64,000 nt of DNA from Metellina segmentata (taxonomy: Eukaryota; Arthropoda; Arachnida; Araneae; Tetragnathidae), in the NCBI GenBank assembly GCA_947359465.1, contig OX375874.1, positions 93,590,172-93,654,171 of the forward strand, read 5' to 3'. Below, one piece after another: positions 12,144-24,125 of the stretch (its first letter is position 1; each line of letters opens with the position of its first letter). Position numbers and translations under genes: made by a program. Under the pieces are notes generated by a model. It worked only from the letters and a program-made list of their open reading frames with translations, was not told the origin of the DNA and did not search any database.

Positions 12144-12595
12144 GGAGGAGGATCTATACTTAGAGTGGGGTTGTTTTACCTGGTTAGGACCCGACCTATT
12201 GCTTCATGTACCTTGTACCATGAATGCTGAAGTGTACCTCGACGTTCTCGATAATTCGACCTTGCACTATGGCAATACTACGGCGATGATGGTTGTTTCT
12301 TCCAACAGGATCGAGCTCCATGTCGAACTGTAAAACGTGTTCTGGATTGGTTTCCTGAAAATGAGATGAATTTGCTTGAAGGGCCTGTTCACAGCCCACA
12401 TCTGAATCCGATCGAACACTGTAGCGACGAGTACGACACCACCATGCTCGCCCATCTTCACAACAATCTCTTCTCATAGCCTTGCAAGAGGCATGTCAAG
12501 CTATTCCTGCCCATACTTACGGAGAACGTGTGGAAAGTATGCGTCGATGTGTTGCAGCTGTAATACAAGCAAAAGGAGGGTCTACCCGTTTCTAG
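12144..12595 (+). pseudogene. Tc1-like transposase pseudogene, C-terminal part
   Basis: In one frame the sequence reads FFQQDRAPCRTVKRVLDWF and, about 20 codons on, HSPHLNPIEH. These are the second catalytic Asp region and the NPIEH region of the Tc1/mariner DDE transposase. Upstream (12144-12230) broken frames resemble the block before the second Asp. Downstream, a stop and a frame change lead into a C-terminal tail ending at the TAG at 12593-12595. The N-terminal DNA-binding half is not seen, and inverted repeats were not found. The frame breaks make it dead; it is an old relic of a cut-and-paste element with TA target preference. Confidence 0.88.
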
Positions 12596-13139
12596 ATAGA
12601 ATAAAGCACCTTTTTCTGAAAAAAATGCAGTGTACAAATACTTCTCTCCAAATAGTGTATGTTGACAGTAGTGTTGAGTTACATTGGTAACTCGGAATGC
12701 CAAGATTGAATCTAAAAGCAAAAAATCTAAGGCTCTTCATTAGACAACCTAAAAATCAACTAACTACTAACGAAAGTCAACTAACAATTCGCCGTTGTTT
12801 CTTTATCTCAAATACAATAAAATGCAAATAATTTTTAGCCCCAATTTTACAAAATGGAGCTAAAGGTACAATCGCGTTCAATCCTGGGAACTATGTATCA
12901 TCAAAGTGCTATCAAAGAGCTTGAGACTGTTAAATGAGAGAACAGCAAGAGAATTATCGACCATGCACAAGGACCAGCTGAGCATATTATTTGGATTGAA
13001 TTCTAGCCTCAATAGAAAGCATATAAGGAGAAGAGTCTGTGATAAAGGTACCCAGTGCAAATGATGATGATCAATGGGATACAGTCCAGTCCACAGGCTT
13101 TCCAGTGAATTACCACCGTCCCAGCCTAAGCCATTCGGT
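12596..13139. other. Unassigned sequence
   Basis: Sequence between the Tc1 relic and a SINE. The opposite end of the Tc1 element could not be located. No gene is supported. Confidence 0.35.
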
Positions 13140-13370
13140 GTATCGCCAAATTATTTTTAACCACGGTCAGATGACGTGGCAACATCTGAGCTGGTACCCC
13201 ACTCTCCAAACTTCCACACTAACCCAACGTGAGGACTTTCAGCCACGACAGAATTAAGATGCACCAGCCGCCTCTACACCATACGCTTACAAACATCCAT
13301 GCCCTGACCCGGATACGAACTAGGAACCTTCCGATCTAGAGGCTAACACCTTTACCACTTTACCGTTTGG
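13140..13370 (-). mobile_element. tRNA-headed SINE, 3'-truncated, type I head
   Basis: Minus-strand copy with a mutated head (TAAAGTGGTAAAGGTG in the A-box region, GTTCGTATCC at the B-box) and the shared body segment. The distal 3' portion seen in complete copies is missing or unrecognisable. It is more diverged than the 8-kb and 44-kb copies. Confidence 0.8.
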
Positions 13371-15695
13371 TAACTCCCAGTGCTTATGGCAAACGACATT
13401 TAACAATAATAGAGAGAAGCAATTTGTGTGTGAGGTGTCGAAAGGAGTCAGCAGTCCTTGGTTGGATTTTTGCAATGAAATCAATGACGATGAAATAAGT
13501 CACTCAGATTTATGCAAAACAATCGTAGTTTTTCTACATGTCTTTATCAAAAAAATTTTTGACACTGTATTTTAATTATTTAAAAAAGGGATATGCCTCT
13601 CATCTAGATTTCCATGCACACTGCCCCACTGATGTTGACATTCAATATAAAAATGTAGCACGAAGCGAAATGGATCGAGGTTGGAAGAGAAATTTCCAGG
13701 CCCATTGTAAAACGTTTCATACGCGTGTACAGAAAATCTGACTCAGAGGTCAAAGAAGCGAAATTAAAAGGTTTCTTCGATGATGCAATTGTATGAAATG
13801 TCACAGCAGCAAGCCCTTTGATCTTGAGATGAAGTTTGAAAGAGGTTGTTGATTCAGTGTGCATCATAATGACGTCATGTGTTTTGATGGCTAAAGGATG
13901 GACAAAGAAACTAAAGCACAAAGATGAAAAAAATATTTCACTGAACTAGTTAGCTTTAGTCAGGTTTTAGGCGGTTGTTGTTTTACTTTTGCATGAGAAC
14001 TTTGATCTTGGATCCCCATGAGAGAGCTGTCATTTTCATTTGTCTGTATTGAAGATGAAAGGAAAAGTGGAAACTTTTCTGAACAATCAAAAATAGTTTA
14101 GCAAGAAAGATTTTGTCATGCTGTGATGTATGCGATGCAACAGAAAAGGAAACACGTCTTAGGTTACAACACTTCTTGTGTACCCAAACTTTTTTAAATA
14201 CCAACTTTTAAATTGTTTATAAAAAATTGTGGAAGTTGTCATACTCCAATCACTGACGAATACACCATACTGAATCACTCATGCCAAATTATACTATAGA
14301 CAATGAATATGTAATGATGTGTCGAACACAAATGAGTGATGTACATCTAGTAAAGCAAAGGATCTAGTGTACAATGATTCTCATGAACCCAGCGTTGGGA
14401 AATAAGTATCACAATGCATCGGAACCTTCATTTTTTCATTTTGTTGCACATTTTATGACTTAGTAATTTAATTCTAGCGCCAAATTAAAATTAGCCATGT
14501 GTGTAAAAGAATAAAATTAAACCCCGTAAAATCTAAAACAGATTTAACTTTTATGTTTAGGTCAAGTTTTCTTGTATATACATGTACACTTTCTTTCATA
14601 GAATTTCGATCTGAAAATAACTATATTCAGCATATTGTCCACAAAATACAAAATGTCCGTCAACAGCAACGAAAATAATACTGAAAGGATATTATAATTT
14701 TAAAGGGCAAATATTTTAACCTTTTAATATTCTCAATAGAAATGTTGATTTGCTCATTTGAGAGCTAAAAGTTTATTCCCTGAATTCCCATAAGTGCCTC
14801 TGCTTAAACAGAAATGTATACATACACAGCATATTTTATTGGAACATCCTTTCATAAAATATTACATTTATTAACGAGCCAAATTCTTATAATTTTTTGG
14901 ATCTTCCATTTTTTCATTACCTTTAATAGCTAAGTAAAAGTGTAACGAGTGAGTTACGAGCACAGCGCCATCTGCGGAGCTATAAACCTCAGAACGATTA
15001 CCGAGATAAAAGTGAGAACCAAAAAAGTTTCAAGCCAGCTGTGATCAAGGATGCACCCTGTAAGTTTTCCCCAAAATGAATTTTAATGTTTGTGTCTGTA
15101 CTTGTGTATGCAAATTTTATGTTAAGCGACTCATATTCAGTCTATTACGAAGGTAAATAAGACAGCGCCATGCAGTAAAAGCATAGATATACCAAGCATA
15201 TATAAAAACTTCATGTCCGTTGAATATATATTTTACCTTCCTTTGACATATATATTTTACCTTCCTTCTGCATCCTTTGAATATATATTTTAAATTTACG
15301 AATCAAAAGTTTTGCCTTCCGTAGAAACCCAGTCTTGAAAACTCGATATTCCAGCGAATTTTTACGATTGATTTTTATTCTATGTATGCCATTTTTTTTT
15401 CCATCTAACTCATTTGAGTTGATTCTACTGTAACATACATTGTACATTTGGCTGCAGGACCCAAACTAACGCACAACCTTATTGGCTTTCATCCCATCAG
15501 GATTTTCACAGAACAAGAAAGAGGTTTTGACAGGAGAAATGATCACTTTGAACCTTCACCTGTGACCTAATGCTGCTAGATAGGTTACCTTTCGATTAAG
15601 AGTTCTTGAAATTATTATAAAGCCGGAAACTTGAAAATATCCCGAAAGTGTAGAGGTGACACAGCTTTAAGCTCACAGATACAGTAGGACAAGGG
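13371..15695. other. Unassigned sequence
   Basis: No gene recognised. Overlapping frames at 13538-13741 (plus) and 13604-13921 (minus) have no recognised motif. A short direct repeat of TATATATTTTACCTTCCTT occurs near 15225-15265. A CTCF-like word is listed separately. Confidence 0.35.
14963..14977 (-). promoter_or_regulatory. CTCF-like motif (speculative)
   Basis: The reverse complement of CAGCGCCATCTGCGG gives an AGATGGCGC core, which fits the AGRKGGCRS half of the animal CTCF consensus; 12 of 14 core positions fit by eye. It lies about 10.7 kb upstream of the fasciclin gene. A single motif match is weak evidence of binding. Confidence 0.2.
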
Positions 15696-16523
15696 GGTAC
15701 AGCTACACTCTACGTTTATAAGTGATGGCAACGACTTGGCGATATTTTTTGGCGAACTTCTAAAGTCGCCAAGGAAATAATTATTTCCTAACTCTTTTAT
15801 TGTCAAAACTTTTTTTCTTTTTACAACACACTTTTTAAACATTTTCAGAACGTTTTGAAAAGAATATTTAAAAAAAACTTTCACAAAAAGTAGTAAACTT
15901 AAGCACTTATCAAAACACGTTTGTGAACCAGCAGAGAAACTAAGCTACGAATGTTGGATAAAGAATACACTGAAACTTATCAATTACACTAAATACAGTA
16001 GGCAAGTTGAAAAATAAAACGATTTTTAAAAGAAAAAAAGCAAGAAATAATACAACCTGATACATCAGAACGGTTCCGAGAAAAAAAAATTACGAAACAA
16101 GAATATTCCACAAATGCAAAAAACAATACATGTCAGAACTCTGCCGTGAAAAAAAATTATTATGAAATAAAAATTCCACAACTGTAGAAATACAAATAAA
16201 TGAACCAATGGTATCAAAGAAAAAAAATTTAAAACGACCAATGCAATCAAAGGATATTTTAAAATCAAAATAACCAATGGGAGGAAAGAAAACATTTCAA
16301 ACGAATCAATGAAATCAAACGACTTGAATGAATTTTGGAAGAACTTTCTAGAATATTCAAAATGAAAATTGAAAGTTTCCGTTTGCCGAGCTTGCCATGA
16401 AAACCATAACAACCGAAACGAAAGATGGGTTGCCTTAATTTATCGTAACTCGCTACTAGAAGTGCGCCAAAAAAAATCGCCAAGTCGTTGCCATCACTCA
16501 TAAACGTAGAGTGTAGCTGTACC
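15696..16523 (+). mobile_element. Long-TIR DNA transposon, copy A, 828 bp
   Basis: The ends GGTACAGCTACACTCTACG and its reverse complement form inverted repeats of about 45 bp (through CGACTTGGCGA). They are flanked by a perfect 8-bp duplication, GACAAGGG, at 15688-15695 and 16524-16531. GG termini with 8-bp duplications would suit Merlin, but no transposase is present to prove it. The minus-strand frame at 16065-16412 is low-complexity and hydrophobic and is not called. Confidence 0.85.
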
Positions 16524-16683
16524 GACAAGGGTAATCCATTTACTGTAAAATGGGAGAGGTGAGAAGAAGAGCACAACTTAAAAAAATAAGGAAATGAAAA
16601 TAGTTATCATTTTTCCTCATTGCTCATTTTTTAGGTTAGATACGAAATTGTTTAAGAGTGGAAAGGTAGGTAGGCAGTTAAAT

Positions 16684-16974
16684 GTACGTTGCGCTAGAGC
16701 AGCACAAATAACTATTGTCGACGGTCCGGGATGAATCCCAAAGGGAAAGATAAGGGACAGCACCTCGTAATTTTGAACTGTGATCACTTGACGAGGCCAA
16801 CATCGGAACTGACTTTCAACTCCGTGAATCATTTTTCAAACTTTCACAACCAACTTTAAGACAATTGAAGCCACGATAGATTTAACGTGCATCAGTCCAC
16901 ACTTCCATTACGGTCTTTGATAGGATTGAGTCTCCCAACCCTTCGGTTGCTAATCCGCGTCTCAATCGACTGGG
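16684..16974 (-). mobile_element. SINE, type II head, split by a DNA transposon
   Basis: Minus-strand copy with the shared body. The head differs from type I and includes CGGATTAGCAACCGAAGGG. Its 5' few bases continue after the neighbouring element, at about 17850-17872, so the long-TIR copy B inserted into the SINE head. Confidence 0.7.
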
Positions 16975-17849
16975 GGTACAGCTACACTCTACGTTTATGA
17001 GTGATGGCAATGGCTTGGCGATTTTTTTTGGCGCACTTCTAGTAGCGAGTTACGATAAATTAAGGCAACACATCTTTCGTTACGGTTGTTGTGGTTTTGG
17101 TGGAGTGGTCGTTCACGGTAAGATGTTTGTCGCCAACTAATTTTTGTCGCCAAATCAAGATGGCGGCCCAATTCCGTAACAGCAGATAGGGTTGCCATAA
17201 CAAAAACGGCAGATGTGAAGAAAATCCGCAAAAGGTGAAGGTTACCATATTTGGCGACAAATCGCCTTCTTACCGTGAACAACCACTCCACCCTTTTAAG
17301 GTCGTTTGATTTCATTGATAAGTTGGAAATTTTTTCTTTCCTCCCATTGGTTATTTTGTTTTAAAAATATCCTTTGATTGCATTGGTCCTTTTAAATCGT
17401 TTTCTGTGATACCATTGGTACATTTATTTGTATTTTGACAGTTGTGGAATTTTTATTTTATTATAATAGTTTTCACGAAAAGATTAAGAGTTCTGTTTTT
17501 TTGACCATTTTTGCTTTCGTTATTTTTTTACAGAAGAATTCTCACGTCATCAGGTTGTATTATTTCTTGCTTTTTTTTTATTTTGTAAATCTTTTTCTTT
17601 TTCAACATGCCCACTGTATTTTGTGTAATTGATAAGTTTCAGGGTATTCTTACCCAACATTCGTAGCTTAGTTTTTCTGCTGGTTCACAAATGTGTTTTG
17701 ATTTGTGCCTTAACTTACTACTTTTTGTGAAAGTTTTTTGAAAGAAAAAGAGTTAGGTAATAATTATTTCTTTGGCGACTTTAGAAGTGAGCCAAAACAA
17801 ATCGCCAAGGCCGTTGCCATCGCTCATAAACGTAGAGTGTAGCTGTTCC
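16975..17849 (-). mobile_element. Long-TIR DNA transposon, copy B, 875 bp
   Basis: Same family as copy A but in the opposite orientation: its left interior matches the reverse complement of A's right interior (GAGTTACGATAAATTAAGGC). The TIRs are GGTACAGCTACACTCTACG and a one-base-altered partner ending CTGTTCC. The flanking octamers CGACTGGG and CAACTGGG differ at one base. It is non-coding, and it lies within a SINE. Confidence 0.83.
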
Positions 17850-18055
17850 CAACTGGGTTATGGTCCAAGAATAGAAAGGATAACGCTAAAAAATTATAAC
17901 AATTTTAACATTTACAAAAGAGCTACGTGATTAACAAGTCGTTATATCAATCTATCCAGTGATGATTTACCTTTGAAAGTTTGATTTCATCCATCCTGAA
18001 ATTTCAGGGAATTATTAAAATAGGATATGTTGAAGGTTGGTAGTTGGGACTTACT

Positions 18056-18171
18056 TCGCACTGGAGCAACATATGAGGATATTGGCGACTGTTCGGGATC
18101 GATACCGCAGGCTAAAATCCGAGGTCAACCTCTCGTAATTTTTAACCCTGATCAGATGACGATAGGGTAGA
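18056..18171 (-). mobile_element. SINE 3' body fragment
   Basis: Minus-strand match to the SINE 3' body (CGCACTGGAGCAAC, then a GATCGATACCG segment and CTCGTAATTT). It is truncated before the tRNA head and strongly diverged. Confidence 0.65.
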
Positions 18172-21100
18172 CTGAAAAAGAAAAACATTGAGCATGCGTG
18201 AAATTGAATATTTAATATCCGTTCCTAAAGATAATTATTTATTTTGTATTTCCGAAAATCATTAGCAGTATTGTTTTTAATAAAATGAATAGTTGGAAGT
18301 ACAAATGTACTCTTCTTAGAAAAATTATTTAATTTTAGCATGAATTAATATTAATGAAATGCTTCAATTTTCCATCAAAACTAGATTTTACTTGTCTTTA
18401 TCTATATTTGAAAAATATTTTTCATTAAAATTTCGTTTTTATTTTCTACCGTTATTTTATAAGTCTGCAAAACTAAATTTTCCGATTCGTTGAAAAAATT
18501 TAAATTCAAGTATTAACTTTGTGTATATTTCACAGTCTGCAGCTTTTCGATACTTTTTATTTGATGAAAATGTTATATTTAAAAACTTGTATTTATATTT
18601 TCACCGTGCTTCTTCAAAAAGTTTGTTTTAAGAACTAAGAAAACATGCGAAACTATAAAAACTAAGGGTACAAAAAAAGTAAGAGAAAGCTTTGTTTAAA
18701 ATTAAATTTTACGCTTTTAAAGTTTTTAACTTCCAACTACTAATGAATAAAAACTATTTTAATACAATTCGTTTTTTTTTCCTCAATATACAAGAGTTCC
18801 CAAAAACAATTACATGTTTTTATTTTCTCAACTTTAGTCGCATGTATGTAGTATTTCCATGACAAAAATGCTTCAAAATAGGTAATTTATCACAAAATAT
18901 TTTTAAATCGATTAAAAACATGTCTGAAAAATGCAAAATGTAGTTCTTTATATGATTTCTTGGTTTTTAATTTTCCAATTATTTAAATGTCTGATGAAAC
19001 ATTTCTTATGACTTACATGCTATTTACATCATTTACATTAACTTAAGGGTCTTGCAGTGGATTCCTTCTCTTTTCAACCTTCCAATCAACGATAAAGCGG
19101 GTATGCTTTGCCAAGAGGGGCAGTATAACTAACAGGACCATTTATTTTCCCCCTCAAAACGGGACATCTACTAATTCTTAGGTAATAATGAGCAGTCAAG
19201 AAAACACATAATTCTTTACAGTTTTTAATTATTAATGAAAAGAACAGGAATGTGTGTGTGTGTGAACACACGGAAATAAATAATTTACGTGTTCTTATAT
19301 TTTCTGGAGAACAAATCGGCTGAAGTATATTTGGTGTTAATTTTAAATAAGAATGAAATTCTTGGTAGGATTTCTTAAAATTTACTTTTGTGTTTTATTA
19401 ACGGGTACTTGGTTTATAAGTTAACATTAAAAGTGCACTTACGTTTAGGCATTGTTGGAATGAAGGTTTCACGTACAAGAAATTTAAATTAACTATAGTA
19501 AAACACGTCGATAAAAAAAACAATAATCAATCGTCAAGAAAGATACACGAGCGGTGTATGTGTATTCGCAATTGATGAACCAGAGCTAGCAGGCCTCTGA
19601 CTAGGGATGGGGGAAAATTATTTGTTCTTTTACAATGTGAATTCCAAAATTCTAGACGTACAAAGTGATTACAGGTACCAAATTCAAATATTCAGTCCAA
19701 TATCATCTCGTTTTCTTCTGTCAAAACAAGATGAAAAAAGTCTTCCCCAATAAAAAATCGTTGACCACGAAAACGATTGAAATAATTTTTTGGTGCTTAA
19801 GATTTTCCGGAATTATCAACTATTAAGTACTTACAAAAAGATGAGGTCCGTCGTTTTTTTTTTTTTTTTTAATTTTTCGCGAGTATTTTTGAAATTGTTA
19901 CCGTGGGTTGATCACTTTCTGAAAACGGGACATTTCGGCGTCCCGAAGCTGTACTTGGGGACAACGGGACAGTCTACCTAAAAATGGGACGTATGGTCAC
20001 ATTAAGTATAACCCAATCTAACTGCATTGAGTAACCATACAAAACAGCGACCTCAATTACACGTCAAATAAATTAAAGATATCTGTACGTCCAACCTCAA
20101 CTGAAATATTAAAAATACTTATGAAAGAAGTTTTTTTGTTAAGCTTTCTTACTATCCAAGAGCAAAGACCGCAACCACATTCAAGATAAGTACTTGCTAT
20201 TATTGCATTGCAACCCACCTGTACTGCATTGGAATTTTGGGCACACTTTTGCATGGGCGCTGTGATTATGTGTGTGTGTGACTGTCAACCATCCCCTTCA
20301 CTGCCCTGTCACCAAGGGCAAATATGCTTTTCTCTATTATTTGGATGCAAGAGTCTCATTGTCTAATTTGTCTTTAGGATTTCTCCTTTCTGTATTTTAA
20401 TGACTGAATGTAAATTTTCCTTTTTTGTTTTTTTGTTTCAGCAATTCATGTTTATATTTTATCCATTTTGCCATTTTTTCAGGCACAAAGCTACAATATC
20501 CCTTACGAATCTGCTACATTTGAAATTTTACACATAAAAACTACTTTAACTACACTATTTAACTCTACTTTAATTTACTACATTTACAAAAAATTATCGT
20601 ATCAAATAGCAAGATAATTTCGTTGCTGTCTCTCGGATGTTGTCCATATTTGAACAAATGAGGTAACCAACACAGAATTTTATTTTTACTGGGCAGAAGT
20701 ACATAAAAGATATTTTTGCACCTTAAAATGAAAACAGTGCTAAAGATGTAGGGATTTTCGCATGCTCCATAAATTGTCAACATTCGTTTCAAATACTGTG
20801 TTTATTTTACGAGGCAAATCCATAGTAAAGCAGTTCCAGGATAAGAAAGACCACTGAAGCGGAAGATTTTGACCTACAGAAACGCTCATTTGTTTGGATA
20901 ATTCTGAACTAAAAGCCTCAAGCGGCCGGCCACTAGAGTGTAATTTAGCAGAATATTTCTTGTAATTTTCTCATCCTATGCTATTATACTTCGGAAGAGT
21001 GCTCACAGCAAGTAAGTTCATCTGAGCTTTCTCAATCTCCTGCAGCTCTGTTTGAAGTCAAAATGTCAATGGATGTTCCGACTTCGAAACGCCTTTCTTT

Positions 21101-21361
21101 CATTATTCATGAAGATGATTCCTCATGTTTTTAATTACGAGTGATGCAATGCGTTGAGAGAAACGCTTCCCACATAGGACGAATAGATTCATAAAGCGCA
21201 AAAAACAGAGAATCAAAATATTGTGTTTATTTTTTTTTCTAATTCTTTTATCACTTATGGAATGGAAAATCTTTTATCACTCATGGAATGGAAAATCCTA
21301 GGAAATGGAAAAACCAAAGTAGTTCGAACGAATAACAACAGATAGTCACGATATGTTAGAA
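18172..21361. other. Unassigned AT-rich sequence
   Basis: No gene recognised. AACGGGACA words occur near 19156 and 19924-19990 (GAAAACGGGACA, ACAACGGGACAG, AATGGGACG), hinting at an unresolved repeat. A T-run lies at 19852-19871 and a short TG tract near 19253-19263. Confidence 0.35.
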
Positions 21362-21985
21362 CAAGGATTCTCAACCGGTGGTACGCGGCAAAGTTTCAGG
21401 TGGTACGCAAGGATGTTACGAGCGACTCAAATATTCTAATAAGTTTGTTCGATTTTTTAGTATGTACAACCACACGTTATACTGTTTCTTATGCCATTTG
21501 TTACTAGTTACTTGTGTGAGAGTAGTTTTTCTGAACTTTTGTACACAAAAAATAATTATAGAAACAGAGTAAGTGTTGAAGAGGACTTAAGAGTGAAGTT
21601 AATTTCCGTTGCTTCTGATATTTTAATAAAAGACAAACAACAACAAGTTTCGCACTAAAATGGATTTTTGATTATGTTAATCTTTTTTTGATTAGTTTGT
21701 ACTAATTATTTAAAATTATTTGTTTTTAGACCTGTGAGTAAAAAATAAAACTGTAATTTTCAATAATCGTTTTATTTTTCCTTTATTAAAACATCATTAA
21801 TACGAAATACAAGTGCATTAATTATAAAATATGAAGCTTTCTTAGTATTTTAATTAAAATAAAACAAGCCATTGTACACTTTTCTGACAGATATCTGTTT
21901 CTAAAAAAATATTGGACTGGTGGTACGCCAAAAATTTCTAAAAATTTCAAGTGGTACGCAGTTGCTAAAAGGTTGGGAACCCCTG
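21362..21985 (+). mobile_element. Miniature hAT transposon, 624 bp
   Basis: The ends CAAGGATTCTCAACCGGTGG and (reverse complement) CAGGGGTTCCCAACC are inverted repeats. They are flanked by a perfect 8-bp duplication, TGTTAGAA, at 21354-21361 and 21986-21993. GGTGGTACGC words repeat inside both ends. It retains the very end of a transposase gene, so it is an internal-deletion derivative of an autonomous hAT. Confidence 0.92.
21521..21658 (+). pseudogene. hAT transposase C-terminal remnant, 45 codons
   Basis: An uninterrupted 45-codon stretch ends with KDKQQQVSH and a stop at 21656-21658. The internal NYRNRVSVEEDLRVKL segment matches the C-terminal tail typical of Buster/ZBED5-like hAT transposases (from memory of the family). 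The catalytic DDE region is absent. It sits wholly within the miniature element and points to the autonomous parent. Confidence 0.7.
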
Positions 21986-22699
21986 TGTTAGAAAATTATT
22001 TCACCCTCATCCTCTTTTTCTTCACTCTAAAATTTAAAAACTGGATATAATTCGATTATAATTTATCCACGAATTTCAGCACCCGATTGATTTTAAATTT
22101 CACAGGTGTACAAGTTATACTTGTAATTAAAAATTGAAGCTACTGTACTTACATTAAGGTCGAACAAAACAAAGCGAGAGTTTACTCATGAAACATATAA
22201 CAAATGGTGCACTAGATATATATGCACATGTGAACACAGAGATGTGAATTCAGCGGTATCACACAAGATAAAAAAAAATCCATTTGTTACAAATTGTGAT
22301 ACAGTGCCTTGGGGATACAGAAATCATTATAAAAGCTTATTCAATAGCAAAATATTTGATGAGTTATTTAGCTACAAATTTGTATATCAGTTAAGGACAA
22401 ATGTAGCATCTGAAAATAGTTTTCTGGTGACAATATCGGAATTGTGTCCACATAAGACGGAATGATTAATTTTGTCGCACACACGATTGTACATCTCAAT
22501 AGCACGACATATAAACCAGCCGAATAGAGTAACATTGATAACTGGGAATACCTAGATTTGATCGAAAGCAAAAGCCAATCAATCTTATGCCTAATGTACG
22601 AGTAAGTACGTGAAAGTGCTCCATGAATTTAAATGTTATTACTCTCGTTTCAACTTCTACCAGCGTAGTTGTAAATTTTATTGTGTCTATATTAATTTT

Positions 22700-23084
22700 A
22701 TTAAGCAAGTGCAAAATGCGATGTTAGTTTATATTTTAACTATGCACGTGCATATTGTAACCATAATGTAGAAGGTGATAAAAGTTTAATTTTGGGAATT
22801 TTGGGGAGAATTTGAGGAAATGTGTAAAAAAGAATTGACTCTCGTTCTTAGTAGTTTTGTGTACTTTCCTTAGTTTGTTGATAAATGTTGAAGTCTTTCC
22901 TAAAAGGTGTTCGTCTACATGTGCTCAAATAAAAAGTTAATGTACAGTTATTTAATGCGCGGTCTTATTGATTCACCCAAAGAGCAACCTTCATCTCTAG
23001 GTGAATTAGGAGCCTATTTCTGATCACCATGCTATCTGCCGAGGTGTAACATCAATCCCCGACATTGAATGGTGGCAGCGGATT
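22700..23084 (+). repeat. Possible LTR end with primer-binding site
   Basis: At 23070-23084 the sequence TGGTGGCAGCGGATT looks like a tRNA primer-binding site. It is preceded five bases earlier by GACA (23061-23064), which could be an LTR 3' end. An AATAAA lies at about 22927. The LTR 5' boundary was not located, and no gag or pol motif follows. Only a fragment is claimed. Confidence 0.35.
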
Positions 23085-23742
23085 GATACCAATTTCAGAC
23101 ACTTAGCTTTAGACAATTTATTTTTCAACTCAATTCTCTTTTGTCTCTTTTCCGATACAACGCAAATCACTTGAGCTCAAAGTTAAAAAAGAACAATTGG
23201 ACCGGTCAACTTTGGGTAATCCAAAAGCTATCTTAGATTGTGATGGTAGTCTTTTACAAAGGCGAGAAAATGATAAGAGAAAGATATCCCATGGCAAGAA
23301 TCAGCTGCACATATTATCTTGACTGGAAGCCTCAATTGCAAACACGAGTCTTTGCTGAAGGCACCGTTTACGCATGACAAATATAATCAGAATTGAAAAA
23401 AAAAAACATTTGAAGTTAAAATGATCGGACATCCGCATTCCCTGGTTACCTTTTGCGATACAGATCAAGGCCGTCAAAGTAGAAGCTGACATCTCGCTGA
23501 AATTTTCGTTAAATAATAATCTTTTCTGCCTCAGGTTTTATCAATTTTATAATTTTTACCACCAAAATTTTTTTCAAATTAGGGCATGTTGGGTCTCTTG
23601 CACATATGGACGCTCTTATTGATTGTGTCCCATCATTGGTAATCACTCAGATGTTCTTTACCGTCGTGCAAGGTCACCCTTTCCTTCTTGTCCAGAAAAG
23701 CCATCCCCACTCACGTTTCTTGGGGTGACTTGAATAGACTAC

Positions 23743-24125
23743 TGGTTGACAGACTAGTTCATGGAACGTAAGCAAGGTAAAAATCGACTGGCTTCGAAAT
23801 AAGTTGCGAAATTTCCTAATAGTATTAACTAAGGATTCTGGTGGACAATGATTTTTTACTAACCGATTGCTTGCCTACCTTGAATCGCCATAGCATAGAG
23901 ACATTTTCTTTAAATTCCATTTGTCGTCCGTATTCTTCCATCCATTCATACTCTGCGGAGCGCAATTGAAATTTTAAAAATGGTATGATTCAAGGTTGGT
24001 TTGCTTGCCGTTGTTAAAAAGTCACTGCCCACAAGAATCCTCAATTCATAAGATAAGGAAATTTCGCAACCCATCACGAAACCGGACAATTTTCTTCTTG
24101 CTGCGTTCCACTAGCTGGCTCCAGA
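23743..24125. mobile_element. Foldback/MITE with ~145-bp imperfect arms
   Basis: The left arm (about 23743-23890) and right arm (about 23980-24125) are imperfect reverse complements. Shared blocks include TTGCGAAATTTCCTWAT, AAGGATTCTNGTGG and ACCTTGAATC. A ~90-bp AT-rich loop separates them. Long inverted arms without coding are typical of foldback elements or long-TIR MITEs. The target duplication is not clear. Confidence 0.72.

Noticed and set aside
12196..12477. 93-codon minus frame
   Set aside because: It is the antisense shadow of the Tc1 transposase relic on the plus strand.
16065..16412. 115-codon minus frame as a membrane protein
   Set aside because: It lies inside the long-TIR element, is Phe/Leu-rich from T-runs, and is not supported as coding; the related copy B shows no matching frame of that length.
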